Positions 27,325 to 36,172 of a stretch of 64,000 nucleotides of DNA are shown here, one piece after another. The notes beneath the pieces are model-generated. The model had not been told where the DNA came from, ran no database searches, and saw only the letters and a list, made by a program, of their open reading frames with translations. The stretch is from Marinobacter bohaiensis. GTDB taxonomy: Bacteria > Pseudomonadota > Gammaproteobacteria > Pseudomonadales > Oleiphilaceae. The position numbers and the translations under genes are program-made. The DNA lies in the NCBI RefSeq assembly GCF_003258515.1, contig NZ_QGEH01000001.1:1550001-1614000 (forward strand). The letters are read 5' to 3'. Every line of letters begins with the position of its first letter. Position 1 is the stretch's first letter.

Positions 27325-27369
27325 CGCATCGCTATTATGCCTGAATCAGAGTCAGAGCATAGCGATGCG
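27325..27369. promoter_or_regulatory. 11-bp inverted repeat upstream of fimX
   Basis: CGCATCGCTAT (27325-27335) and ATAGCGATGCG (27359-27369) are exact inverted copies with a 23-bp spacer. On the minus strand the spacer edge contains GCATAAT, a possible -10 for fimX. It may be an operator pair or the terminator-like 3' end of the PilZ-like gene, although no T-run follows. Confidence 0.5.
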
Positions 27370-27414
27370 GGCATCCGATTTGCCAGTTTAGACCGGCGTC
27401 ACAGACTGTGAAGC

Positions 27415-29334
27415 TTACAGGGAAGGCCAGAGAGAGTCGAATTCATCCTCGCTGGTGCCGGACGCGGGGCCTGACGACGAACGCGGCTCCGATGGGGTGT
27501 TCGGTGTCTGCAGGCGCAGCTCGAACTGGCTGATGCTCCCGGTCGCGGACACCCGCTTCGACAGCTGCCCATTGTCCTCGCGATCACCCTGGCGCAGCAC
27601 GATGCGGCTACCCTGCTGGAACGGCAGGCGTGGCGTGACCAGTGTCGGTGGCTGGCCGATGACCGCGACTTCCGGCAGCAGCAGGCCGCGCAGGAATTCG
27701 CTGCTGTTGCCAACCTTCTGGATCAGCCGGACGCCGCAGGGAGTGGCGCTCGGTGCCAGCAGTTCAATCCCGATCTGGGTGCCTTGCTGACGCAGCTGTC
27801 GAATCCAGCGAACCACCGCCACGCTCCAGGGGTGCTTGGGTTGCTCGCGGATGGCGAGCAGCTCACCGGCCTGGAGGGATGGCGGCATGTCGCCCGACCA
27901 ACTGATGCAGTATCCGCCGGGGCTGGTGTTGACCAGCGGGGTCCGATAGGTGCGGGGGCGCTTGCTGGCTTCTTCGGTCTCCCGGGAACCGCCGGCGCCG
28001 CGGAAGGTGATGGGGGCGTCGGAGGCAGAGCGGAAATCGCCGGACGGGGACGCGTCATGGGCGTCTGCCCAGGCGTCGTTACGTCGTCGCGCCTGGCGGA
28101 GGAAATAGTTGTGGGCATCGTCCGACGGGCTTTCGCCGGTGGCTACGAACGTTTTGAACGACACTTCACCGGCGATGTAGTAATGGGCCGCGGAAAGACC
28201 CACGGCGACTTCCAGCTCGCCCTTGGTCTCAATGCGTTTGTAGTTGCGCTTGGTCAGCACGCCAAAGGCCTGGGAAAGGTGCGTCAGCAGGTTGTCCGAC
28301 ACGGCCGCCGGCAGGGGGAGGTTCGCTTCGGTCGTCTTGTTCTTGCTGCTGCGGTTGTGCAGGACCTCGTTGATCTCTTCCGACAGGGCGACGGTATCCA
28401 GGCCGTAGCAATCGTCGGTGATGTCGTTGGCATCGACCAGGCTGGTGTAGATGGGGGCCGCGTCGCGTTCCATGTTGATCAGGAACTGGTTGCCGGCAAC
28501 GTCGGATGAGCTTAGTTGTACCCGGTCCGCCCACGACTCGAACAGCTCGAAAACCTGGGTCAGCTCGCTCTGGCGTAACTGGTTGGCACGAGCGCAGCCC
28601 AGCAGCAGCAGTCGGGTGTAGGCTTCGGCCACCGTGCTGCCATCGTGGTGCTTCAGGGTGTCGTCGCCGACGGCGATATCGTGCAGGCGATGGGTCCGGC
28701 TGAAACGGAACACGCGATGGCACTCGAGCCAGCTGCGGGCCGGGCTCGGGCAGTAAAGCTGGTGCGCCCGCAGTATCGTGTACCCCAGGTCGCTGATAAT
28801 GCGATGGCAGGCGGTGGCAACGGTCTGGCGATTCCGGTCGAGGGCTCCAGCGTCTACCAGTTCGGTCAGGGTGGTCTTGTAACCGTTGGCCAGGTGGAGC
28901 TGCAGTGCCTGGGACAGGTTGGCAATCTTGCGCTGTTTGTCCGGCAGGGCGATGGCCAGGCCGAGATAGTGCCGCGACAGTTCCTGGCACACGAAGTTGA
29001 TGCGCGGCCGGATCTGCTCCAGCAACTGGAGTCGCTGCTGGGGCGGAATGATCAACTGATTCAGCTCAATGATGGCGTGATAGAGCTGGCGCGACGTTTC
29101 ACCAATGTTGGCAACCGGCAAGGCGCGGACCCACCGCCCGAACGCCTTGGGCGTCGCATCACAGAAAGACAGGTTGGCTATTTTCTGCTCGGGCAATGTC
29201 AGTTCGGGTTTTGACGTCATACCGTCTGTCCGGCTCCCTGCCTCGGGCGGTTGTTGTTTTTCAGCATCCCTGGTGGCGTCTTGGCGCTGGCGTTTGCTCT
29301 TCGATGAGCGACGCGAAAAAGGACGAAAAGTCAT
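27415..29334 (-). CDS. PilZ-like c-di-GMP-binding protein of unknown role
   Basis: A 639-aa soluble protein. The N-terminal ~400 residues are helical without a recognised fold. The C-terminal part carries PilZ motifs: RPRTYR (459-464, RxxxR type) and NTSPGG (469-474, matching D/NxSxxG), then beta-rich sequence to about 590. A serine-rich acidic tail follows. The start is ATG 29334, with GAGGTG 9 nt upstream; a GTG at 29346 is less likely. It is upstream of fimX on the same strand, where P. aeruginosa also has a hypothetical gene, so a shared c-di-GMP role is plausible. Confidence 0.7.
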   Translation of the reverse strand: MTFRPFSRRSSKSKRQRQDATRDAEKQQPPEAGSRTDGMTSKPELTLPEQKIANLSFCDATPKAFGRWVRALPVANIGETSRQLYHAIIELNQLIIPPQQRLQLLEQIRPRINFVCQELSRHYLGLAIALPDKQRKIANLSQALQLHLANGYKTTLTELVDAGALDRNRQTVATACHRIISDLGYTILRAHQLYCPSPARSWLECHRVFRFSRTHRLHDIAVGDDTLKHHDGSTVAEAYTRLLLLGCARANQLRQSELTQVFELFESWADRVQLSSSDVAGNQFLINMERDAAPIYTSLVDANDITDDCYGLDTVALSEEINEVLHNRSSKNKTTEANLPLPAAVSDNLLTHLSQAFGVLTKRNYKRIETKGELEVAVGLSAAHYYIAGEVSFKTFVATGESPSDDAHNYFLRQARRRNDAWADAHDASPSGDFRSASDAPITFRGAGGSRETEEASKRPRTYRTPLVNTSPGGYCISWSGDMPPSLQAGELLAIREQPKHPWSVAVVRWIRQLRQQGTQIGIELLAPSATPCGVRLIQKVGNSSEFLRGLLLPEVAVIGQPPTLVTPRLPFQQGSRIVLRQGDREDNGQLSKRVSATGSISQFELRLQTPNTPSEPRSSSGPASGTSEDEFDSLWPSL

Positions 29335-29480
29335 ATCTTTATACACCTCGCCCTGACTTTAAAATAGCAAAGGCTTTGCAGAAAGCCAGAATGTCCCAAG
29401 TTGACATTGTTTGACAAAAAAGTGGCGTTCGGTGTCCCGGAATGGCTTTTTCTGGCCCGTCATGACGTATTTCTTGACGC

Positions 29481-29518
29481 TTTTGCCGATCCGGGCATTT
29501 TAGCCCGGATCGGCAAAA
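29481..29518. terminator. Terminator between epmB and the PilZ-like gene
   Basis: TTTTGCCGATCCGGGC (29481-29496) and GCCCGGATCGGCAAAA (29503-29518) pair perfectly over 16 bp with loop ATTTTA. It lies 14 bp past the epmB stop codon, with T-rich flank on the minus strand. Confidence 0.85.
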
Positions 29519-29532
29519 AGGGGCGTCGCTGA

Positions 29533-30564
29533 CTACAGGTCAAGGGGCGTTTTGCTCGTTTTTCCGGGAATCTCACGGACCAGTTTCGGCACGAGAAATC
29601 CGGGCAGTCTCTCCAGTAGCTCACGGGCAATCTGGCGCGCGCGCTCGTCGCTGACGTCGAAGTGGGCGGCACCGGCGACCGGATCAAAGGCATGCAGATA
29701 GTAGGGCAGGATGCCGGCATCGAACAGGGTTTCACTGAGCTCGGCGAGAATTTCCGGGCGGTCGTTGACGCCTTGCAGAATGACGCTCTGGTTGAGCAGC
29801 GTTACACCGATATCGCGCAGTCGCGCCATGGCATCCCGCACGGCATCGTCGATTTCCCGCGGGTGGTTGATGTGGACCACCATCACGGTTTGCAGGCGCG
29901 TCCGTGACAGCCACTCGAGCAGGCGATCATCAACCCGTTGTGGAATCACCACCGGTAGCCGGGAATGGATGCGCAGCCGGCGCAGGTGGGGGATGGCCGT
30001 CAGGTCGTCGGCCCAGGCGGCAAGTCGATTGTCGTTGACCGCCAGCGGATCGCCGCCGCTGAAGATGACTTCGTTGATCTCCGGGCTCTCGCGCAGACTG
30101 GTCAGCGCTTCGACGCGGGCGTCCGGCGACAATCGGTTCTCGCCGTAGGGGAAATGGCGACGGAAACAGTAGCGGCAATTAATGGCACAGGTGCCGGTTA
30201 CCATCAGCAGGGCGCGGCTTTGGTATTTGCGAATCAACCCCTGCTGTTGCATGTGGCTGGATTCGTCCAGGGGGTCGCTGACGAAACCGTCCCGCGAATG
30301 GATTTCCGCTTCCAGTGGCAGCACCTGGCGCAGCAACGGATCGTCCGGATTGCCGTATTCGATCCGTGACAGATAAGGGCGCGGCACGCGCAGCCCGAAC
30401 AGTCGGTCGCCGGCGTGAGCGCCGGGGAGCAGGTCGCCGGGTAGCCCCAGTTCCTGCAACAGCGCCTGGGGATTATTGACCGCCCGGGCCAGCTCCTGTT
30501 GCCAGGTCAAAGTGGGTTGCCGAAGATCACGGGCTTCTACCGGGGTGGGGGTTCGCTGTATCAT
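29533..30564 (-). CDS. epmB: EF-P beta-lysylation protein, lysine 2,3-aminomutase type radical SAM enzyme
   Basis: A 343-aa radical SAM enzyme with the cluster motif CAINCRYCFRRHFPY. The lysine 2,3-aminomutase core includes EVIFSGGDPLAV and VVHINHPREI. EpmB converts (S)-alpha-lysine to (R)-beta-lysine, which EpmA attaches to EF-P. The efp gene begins 45 bp away on the opposite strand and epmA follows it, so the assignment is secure. The length (about 340) fits EpmB, not the longer catabolic lysine 2,3-aminomutases. The start is ATG 30564. Confidence 0.93.
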   Translation of the reverse strand: MIQRTPTPVEARDLRQPTLTWQQELARAVNNPQALLQELGLPGDLLPGAHAGDRLFGLRVPRPYLSRIEYGNPDDPLLRQVLPLEAEIHSRDGFVSDPLDESSHMQQQGLIRKYQSRALLMVTGTCAINCRYCFRRHFPYGENRLSPDARVEALTSLRESPEINEVIFSGGDPLAVNDNRLAAWADDLTAIPHLRRLRIHSRLPVVIPQRVDDRLLEWLSRTRLQTVMVVHINHPREIDDAVRDAMARLRDIGVTLLNQSVILQGVNDRPEILAELSETLFDAGILPYYLHAFDPVAGAAHFDVSDERARQIARELLERLPGFLVPKLVREIPGKTSKTPLDL

Positions 30565-30609
30565 GAGCCCCTTTGATTTCCCAACAGCACTATTTCAGGT
30601 GAGATTTTC

Positions 30610-31185
30610 ATGGCTTCGTATTCTACCAATGAATTCCGCGGTGGTCTTAAGGTTTTGCTGGATGGCGATCCCTGCATCATGCTCGAGAATGAGTTCGTCA
30701 AGCCGGGCAAAGGTCAGGCCTTCAACCGCGTCAAGCTCCGCAACCTTATGACCAACCGGGTCTGGGAGCGCACCTTCAAATCCGGTGAGAGCCTCGAAGC
30801 GGCGGACGTCATGGACCAGGAGATGGAGTATCTCTACACCGACGGCGAATTCTGGCACTTCATGGCCACCGACGGCTCCTTCGAACAGCATCCGGCGGAC
30901 GAGAAAGCCGTTGGCGATACGTTGAAATGGCTCAAGGAGCAGGACGTCTACACGGTTACCCTGTACAACGGCGCGCCGCTGACCGTGACCCCGCCCAATT
31001 TTGTCGAGCTGGAAGTGGTCGATACCGATCCGGGCATGAAAGGCGACACCGCTCAGGGCGGCTCCAAGCCGGCGACCCTGTCCACGGGCGCGGTTGTGAA
31101 CGTTCCTCTGTTCATCACCATTGGCGAAGTACTCAAGGTCGATACCCGCAGTGGTGAGTACGTCAGCCGGGTCAAAACCAACTGA
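30610..31185 (+). CDS. efp: Translation elongation factor P
   Basis: A 191-aa EF-P of normal length with three beta-barrel domains. The modification loop reads [11 protein letters not shown], with Lys34 at the tip, the residue beta-lysylated by EpmA. There is no arginine there, so the EarP rhamnosylation route used by P. aeruginosa is excluded. The C-terminal domain ends with [13 protein letters not shown] relieves ribosome stalling at polyproline. Presence of epmB and epmA beside it explains the loop. Confidence 0.97.
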   Translation: MASYSTNEFRGGLKVLLDGDPCIMLENEFVKPGKGQAFNRVKLRNLMTNRVWERTFKSGESLEAADVMDQEMEYLYTDGEFWHFMATDGSFEQHPADEKAVGDTLKWLKEQDVYTVTLYNGAPLTVTPPNFVELEVVDTDPGMKGDTAQGGSKPATLSTGAVVNVPLFITIGEVLKVDTRSGEYVSRVKTN

Positions 31186-31272
31186 TCCGCCCTGTCGGCG
31201 CATGCGGTTTCCTGCGGGAAGCCGCGTCGCCGGTTGATCTCAGACCTTCCTCGAATCTTGAACCCGCACGAC

Positions 31273-32253
31273 ATGACTGATTCCCCATCCTGGCCACCGA
31301 CCGCGTCCCTGCGGGCGCTGCGCGAGCGTGCGCGACTGCTGGCTCATGTCCGCCAGTTCTTCGCCGAGCGCGCTGTGCTGGAAGTGGAGACCCCCGTGTT
31401 GGCCCGCCACGGCGTGTCCGACCTGCATCTCGATTGCGTCACCGCCCGATTGTTGCCGGTAGCCGGCTGTGGTGGCGGCGAGGCTTTTTTGCAGACCTCG
31501 CCCGAGTACCACATGAAACGCCTGCTGGCGGCGGGGAGCGGGCCGATCTACCAGGTTTTCCGGGCGTTTCGCGACGGTGAGCGGGGGGTGCGTCACAATC
31601 CCGAGTTCTCGTTGCTGGAGTGGTATCGCCCGGATTTCGATGATCAGGCCCTGATGGATGAGGTAGCGGCTCTGGTGTGCGGCTGGCTCGACCTGCCGGA
31701 GCCGGAACGCCTGACCTACCGCGAGGCCTTCCTGCGTTATGCGGGGCTGGATCCGTTTACCGTGAGCCTGATCGAACTTCGGGGCCGGGTGGCGGCGTTG
31801 GCGGGTGACGCGGCATTCGCCGACTCACTGGATCGCGACGCCTGCCTCGATGTGATCATGACGCACCAGGTGGAACCTGCACTGGAAAGCGTGCCGGCGG
31901 TGTTCATTCACGATTATCCGGCCAGTCAGGCGGCCCTGGCGCGGGTGCGGGACGTGGACGGTCATCGGGTGGCGCATCGTTTCGAGCTTTACCTGGATGG
32001 CCTTGAATTGTGTAACGGCTATTGGGAACTGACCGACGCCGACGAGCAGCGCCGGCGTTTCGAGGCGGACAACGCTTTGCGCCGGCAGCATGGCAAGCCG
32101 GAGATGGCTCTGGATGAGGCGCTGCTGGCGGCGCTGGCGGCGGGTATGCCGGATTGTGCCGGGGTGGCGCTGGGGCTGGATCGTCTGCTGATGCGGGCCC
32201 TGGGGGCCCGCGATATCAGTGATGTGCTGGCGTTTCCGATCGAGCGGGCCTGA
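31273..32253 (+). CDS. epmA: EF-P lysyltransferase (GenX/PoxA)
   Basis: A 326-aa class II lysyl-tRNA-synthetase-like enzyme with no anticodon-binding domain. Class II motifs are visible: FLQTSPEYHMKRLL, FRAFRDGERGVRHNPEF and the C-terminal GVALGLDRLLMRALGA. It charges (R)-beta-lysine onto EF-P Lys34. The start is ATG 31273; the in-frame TTG at 31234 would lengthen it beyond the usual 325 or so. It lies 87 bp after efp, same strand. Confidence 0.94.
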   Translation: MTDSPSWPPTASLRALRERARLLAHVRQFFAERAVLEVETPVLARHGVSDLHLDCVTARLLPVAGCGGGEAFLQTSPEYHMKRLLAAGSGPIYQVFRAFRDGERGVRHNPEFSLLEWYRPDFDDQALMDEVAALVCGWLDLPEPERLTYREAFLRYAGLDPFTVSLIELRGRVAALAGDAAFADSLDRDACLDVIMTHQVEPALESVPAVFIHDYPASQAALARVRDVDGHRVAHRFELYLDGLELCNGYWELTDADEQRRRFEADNALRRQHGKPEMALDEALLAALAAGMPDCAGVALGLDRLLMRALGARDISDVLAFPIERA

Positions 32254-32266
32254 GTCGCCCGCCCGA

Positions 32267-33124
32267 TCAGTCGTCGCGCTGGCCGATGGGGCGTCCCATA
32301 CGCAGGACGGTTTCGGCCTGCAGGTTATCCGACCAGCTCATGCTGTTTTTGGGCATCAGCAGGACGACGGTTGAGCCCAGGCGGAAACGGCCCATTTCCT
32401 CGCCCTTTTCGAATCGGATCGGCTCTTCCGCCGAATAGTCCACGCTGCTGACCTTGCCGGTGCCGGGCGCGACGACGCCCGCCCAGGTGGTTTCCACGCT
32501 ACCAACAATCATGGCGCCCACCAGCACCATCGCCATCGGCCCCCATTCGGTATCGAAAATCGCCGCCACGCGCTCGTTGCGGGCGAACAGGTTGGGCACG
32601 TTGGCGGCGGTGACCGGGTTGACCGAGAACAGGCGGCCGGGCACGTACACCATTTCCCGCAGCGTGCCTGCCAGCGGCATGTGGATGCGATGGTAATCCT
32701 TGGGAGCCAGATAGATGGTGGCAAACTGGCCGTCCTCGAACGGGGCGGCGCGCTCGGCATCGCCGCCGAGCAGCTCGTTCAGGCTGAAGGTCTGTCCCTT
32801 GGCCTGGAATACCCGCCCGTCGGCGATCGTGCCCAGTTGGCTAATGGCGCCGTCCACCGGGCTGGTCATCACGCTCGCATCGTCATCCACCGGGCGCAGG
32901 CCGGGCTTGAGCGCGCGGGTAAAGAAGTCATTGAAGCTGGCGTAGGCGGCTGGGTCGGCATCGACCGCCTCGGACATGTCCACGCCATAGCGCTCGATGA
33001 ACCAGCGCACGACCCGGTCCTTGAGTGCCGGAACCCGGTCGTTGTCTGCCAGGCGTCCGGCCAGCCGGGACAGGCCGAGCTGGGGCGCCAGGTACTGGCT
33101 CATGACAAAGAGCTTTTCTTGCAT
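32267..33124 (-). CDS. psd: Phosphatidylserine decarboxylase proenzyme
   Basis: A 285-aa Psd, membrane-associated, making phosphatidylethanolamine. The self-cleavage site is RFRLGSTVVLLMP, where the LGST serine becomes the pyruvoyl group. Also present are FNDFFTRALKPG, SPVDGAISQLG and the DYHRIHMPL segment. The start is ATG 33124; the ORF extends upstream only through the end of the rhodanese gene. It starts 5 bp after rhdA ends, so they form an operon. Confidence 0.95.
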   Translation of the reverse strand: MQEKLFVMSQYLAPQLGLSRLAGRLADNDRVPALKDRVVRWFIERYGVDMSEAVDADPAAYASFNDFFTRALKPGLRPVDDDASVMTSPVDGAISQLGTIADGRVFQAKGQTFSLNELLGGDAERAAPFEDGQFATIYLAPKDYHRIHMPLAGTLREMVYVPGRLFSVNPVTAANVPNLFARNERVAAIFDTEWGPMAMVLVGAMIVGSVETTWAGVVAPGTGKVSSVDYSAEEPIRFEKGEEMGRFRLGSTVVLLMPKNSMSWSDNLQAETVLRMGRPIGQRDD

Positions 33125-33129
33125 CGGGA

Positions 33130-33945
33130 TTACGTCTCCACGGGAGTATCGGGGTGGTTGCCCCATTCGGCCCAGGATCCGGCGTAGGCGCGGACCTTCG
33201 GGTAACCGAGGTATTTGGCAACCAGGTAAGTCAGGCCGGACCGGTGGTGGGTCTGGCAGTGAGTGATCAGTGTTCGGGATGGCTTGAAGCCGTGCTGTTC
33301 CAGCAGTTCACGCAGTTCGGCATCGGGCTTGAGTCGCAACTCCCGGGTGGTGTCCATCAACTGGGTCCACTCCAGGTTGTGCGCACCCGGTATGTGTCCC
33401 GCCTTGGCGGCGGCGATGCGCTGACCGTAGTATTCCCCGGGCGAGCGCGCGTCCCAGATGACCTGGTCCGGGGAGTCGAGTCCCTTGAGTACTTCGTCCA
33501 GCGTGGCCGTTGGTTCCGGGCGGATGATGATCGGGTAGTGGCCAGGCTGCGGATCCGGTACGTCGGTGGTCAGCTCGCGCTCCTCCGCCTGCCAGGCCAG
33601 CCAGCCACCGTTCAGGTAGCTGGCGTGCTCGTGACCGATGCAGTCCAGCAGCCAGATAAAACGACCGGCCCAGCCACCGCCTTCGTCGTCGTACACCACC
33701 ACGGGTTTGTCGGGCGTCAGGCCGATCCGGGCGGTCAGTTCCTGCAGGGCTTCCACCGTGGGCAGCTTGCCCGGCGCCGGCGGGTAGCCCAGCAGCGTTT
33801 CCTGGGGATGCACATAGACCGCACCCGGAATGTGGCCGCTGGCGTAGCGCTCCGGATGGCACAGGTCGATGATGAGGATGTCCTCCTCGTTATCGATCAG
33901 TGACGCCAGGGTGTCTGTTTCAATCACCAGGGGCAGGTCGGGCAT
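33130..33945 (-). CDS. rhdA: Thiosulfate sulfurtransferase (two-domain rhodanese)
   Basis: A 271-aa tandem-rhodanese protein. The N-terminal domain is inactive and the C-terminal domain has the catalytic Cys230 in THCQTHHRSG, the CQTHHR loop of Azotobacter RhdA. It transfers sulfane sulfur from thiosulfate to cyanide or other acceptors. The N-terminal domain contains YASGHIPGAVYV and GWAGRFIWLLD. It is the first gene of the rhdA-psd pair. Confidence 0.93.
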   Translation of the reverse strand: MPDLPLVIETDTLASLIDNEEDILIIDLCHPERYASGHIPGAVYVHPQETLLGYPPAPGKLPTVEALQELTARIGLTPDKPVVVYDDEGGGWAGRFIWLLDCIGHEHASYLNGGWLAWQAEERELTTDVPDPQPGHYPIIIRPEPTATLDEVLKGLDSPDQVIWDARSPGEYYGQRIAAAKAGHIPGAHNLEWTQLMDTTRELRLKPDAELRELLEQHGFKPSRTLITHCQTHHRSGLTYLVAKYLGYPKVRAYAGSWAEWGNHPDTPVET

Positions 33946-34333
33946 GGTTGCTCTCGCAGTCCGTATCGTTGGTCAGTGATGCGGCATCTTAACAGATTGG
34001 CGACGAGTCGCGGGGGGAGGATAGACCGGGTTGTGCAGGGGCGCATTTTTCGCGCTCAATGCCGGCTCTTGCTATGATTCTGAAAAATTTCCGGTCCAAC
34101 GGACGCTCAAGCTGGCGCCGTTCGTGCCGATATGCAGGAAAGTGCTGGAATGGCTCCGGAATCTTTTTCGACATTCCGGGGGCTCCTCAACAGGCGCCAG
34201 GGCACGACCGGTGTCAGCGGGGCCGGCGTTCACCTTTCCCGTCAAATCGTATCCGCGTGCCAGGGGCTGAATCCCGGCAGTACCGGCTATCGGGCCGGGC
34301 GGGCAGGCTAGTAATAGAGGCAGTTAGCAGCAA
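33946..34333. other. 388-bp intergenic region between rhdA and motA
   Basis: The two genes diverge here. A possible -10 TATGAT is at 34073-34078 on the plus strand but lacks a good -35. A short inverted repeat CCGGAAT / ATTCCGG is at 34156-34162 and 34173-34179. I saw no clear flagellar sigma-28 or sigma-54 promoter, riboswitch or gene. Confidence 0.5.
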
Positions 34334-35185
34334 ATGGCATTAATCCTCGGTGCAATCATAGTCGCGGCCAGTGTGCTGGGCGGTTTTGTGCTGTCCAAGG
34401 GGCAGCTGATGGCCCTGTGGCAGCCGCTCGAAGTGCTGATCATCTTCGGCGCGGCCATCGGCGCCTTCATCATTTCCAACCCGATGCACACCATCAAGGA
34501 AACGATTTCCGGGATGCTGCGGTTGCTGACCGGTTCGCCCTTCAACAAGGCCTTCTACCTGGATCTGCTCAGTCTGCTCTACGACCTGTTCGACAAGTCG
34601 CGCAAGCAGGGCGTAATGGCCATCGAAGAAGACATCGATAATCCCGGTGAAAGCCAGATCTTCACCAGCTATCCGGCGGTGATGAAGTCGAAGAAACTAC
34701 TGAATTTCATTACCGACTACATGCGCATCATCAGCTCCGGCAACATGGCGCCCCACGAACTCGAAGGGTTGATGGACAAGGAGCTGGACAATCGCGAGCA
34801 TGAGTTGCACGAGCCGTCCCACGCCGTCGCCAAGGTGGCGGACGCCCTGCCAGGGCTGGGGATCGTGGCGGCCGTGCTGGGCATCGTGATCACCATGAGT
34901 CTGCTGGGCGGTCCGCCGGAGATGATCGGTCAGAAGGTGGCCGCGGCGCTCGTCGGTACCTTCCTGGGGATCTGGATGGGCTATGGCTTTGTCGGGCCCA
35001 CCTCCACCGCTATGGAACACCAGGCCCAATACGAACTGCGCGCCTACGAATGCGCCAAATCCGCCATCCTGGCGACGGTCGCCGGGCAGGCGCCGCAGAT
35101 GGCCATCGAGTTTGGCCGTAAGGCGCTGCCCAGTGACAAACGGCCGGAGTTCCAGGAGCTCAACGATCATGTCCGCTCCAAGTAA
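34334..35185 (+). CDS. motA: Flagellar motor stator protein MotA
   Basis: A 283-aa stator subunit with four TM helices, two at the N-terminus and two around 170-225. The cytoplasmic loop between them is charged (about 60-165). The typical C-terminal motif PGLGIVAAVLGIVITMSLLGG leads into helix 3, and helix 4 has GTFLGIWMGYGFVGP. MotA and MotB form the ion-conducting stator that turns the flagellum. motB follows after 27 bp. Confidence 0.95.
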   Translation: MALILGAIIVAASVLGGFVLSKGQLMALWQPLEVLIIFGAAIGAFIISNPMHTIKETISGMLRLLTGSPFNKAFYLDLLSLLYDLFDKSRKQGVMAIEEDIDNPGESQIFTSYPAVMKSKKLLNFITDYMRIISSGNMAPHELEGLMDKELDNREHELHEPSHAVAKVADALPGLGIVAAVLGIVITMSLLGGPPEMIGQKVAAALVGTFLGIWMGYGFVGPTSTAMEHQAQYELRAYECAKSAILATVAGQAPQMAIEFGRKALPSDKRPEFQELNDHVRSK

Positions 35186-35212
35186 GCCGCTGGCTGGTTA
35201 CTGAGGTTCGCC

Positions 35213-36172
35213 GTGGAAGAACAGCCGATCATCGTCAAACGGGTCAAGAAGGTTTCCGGCGGCCATCACGGTGGCTCCTGGAAGGTAGCCTTTGCCGACT
35301 TCGCGACGGCCATGATGGCCTTCTTCATGGTGATGTGGCTCACCATGACCGCGACGCCGGAAGAGAAACAGGCCATTTCCGGCTACTTCAAGGATCCGGT
35401 GGGTTTCACCGAGGCGGCCAGTCGCAATCCCATCGATCTGGGCGGCAGTGCGTCTGTGGTTGATGCGTCCACGGCCGATGTCGCCGACTCCGAGATTCGT
35501 CTGGAAGACCAGACCATCGAGGAGTTGGCGGATACCCTGGAGCAGCGCCAGATGCAGGAACTCTTCCAGGATCTCCAGGAGCAGATCGAGAGCAGCGAGA
35601 CCCTGCAGAAGTTCAAGGATCAGCTGCTGATCGATATCACCGACGAAGGGCTGCGAATCCAGATCGTCGACCGCTCCCAGCGTCCCATGTTCGACAGTGG
35701 CAGTGCGCGCCTGAAGTACTACTCGCAGGATATCCTGTTCGAACTGGCCAAGCCGCTGGGCCAGGTCCAGAACAAGCTCAGCATCACCGGTCACACGGAC
35801 GCCACACCGTTTGTGGGTCGTCCCGGCTACACCAACTGGGAGCTGTCGGCCGATCGCGCCAACACTGCCCGGCGCGCGCTGGTGGCCGGCGGTGTGCGCT
35901 CCGAGCAGATCGGGCGGGTGGTCGGGCTGAGCGATTCGGTGCTGTTCGACAAGGACAAGCCGCGGGCGCCGGTCAATCGCCGCATCGCGATCATCGTCCT
36001 CAACAACAAGACAGTGCAGGAAATGCAGTCGGATTCCGGTGCCGATGCGCAGCCGGTCATCGACCTGACCGAGCCGTCCGAAGCCGAGTCCGACGCGGCC
36101 CTGGACCAGCTCAGGTCAGGCGATTGGTACGATCCCCAGCCCGAGGCCGATCCCGACGAGGTGAACTGGTAG
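35213..36172 (+). CDS. motB: Flagellar motor stator protein MotB
   Basis: A 319-aa protein from a GTG start. A single TM helix (about 25-46) contains the ion-binding aspartate in WKVAFADFATAMMAFFMVMWL. A plug-like region follows, then a C-terminal OmpA-like peptidoglycan-binding domain (about 155-265) with ITGHTDATPF and NWELSADRANTARRAL. Asp in the TM helix with a preceding Ala-rich face suits proton or sodium conduction; the type cannot be fixed. The stop codon touches that of convergent rsgA. Confidence 0.95.
   Translation: MEEQPIIVKRVKKVSGGHHGGSWKVAFADFATAMMAFFMVMWLTMTATPEEKQAISGYFKDPVGFTEAASRNPIDLGGSASVVDASTADVADSEIRLEDQTIEELADTLEQRQMQELFQDLQEQIESSETLQKFKDQLLIDITDEGLRIQIVDRSQRPMFDSGSARLKYYSQDILFELAKPLGQVQNKLSITGHTDATPFVGRPGYTNWELSADRANTARRALVAGGVRSEQIGRVVGLSDSVLFDKDKPRAPVNRRIAIIVLNNKTVQEMQSDSGADAQPVIDLTEPSEAESDAALDQLRSGDWYDPQPEADPDEVNW

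Noticed and set aside
33946-34333. A riboswitch or flagellar sigma-28 promoter upstream of motA
   Set aside because: No c-di-GMP riboswitch core or TAAA-N15-GCCGATAA match could be seen.
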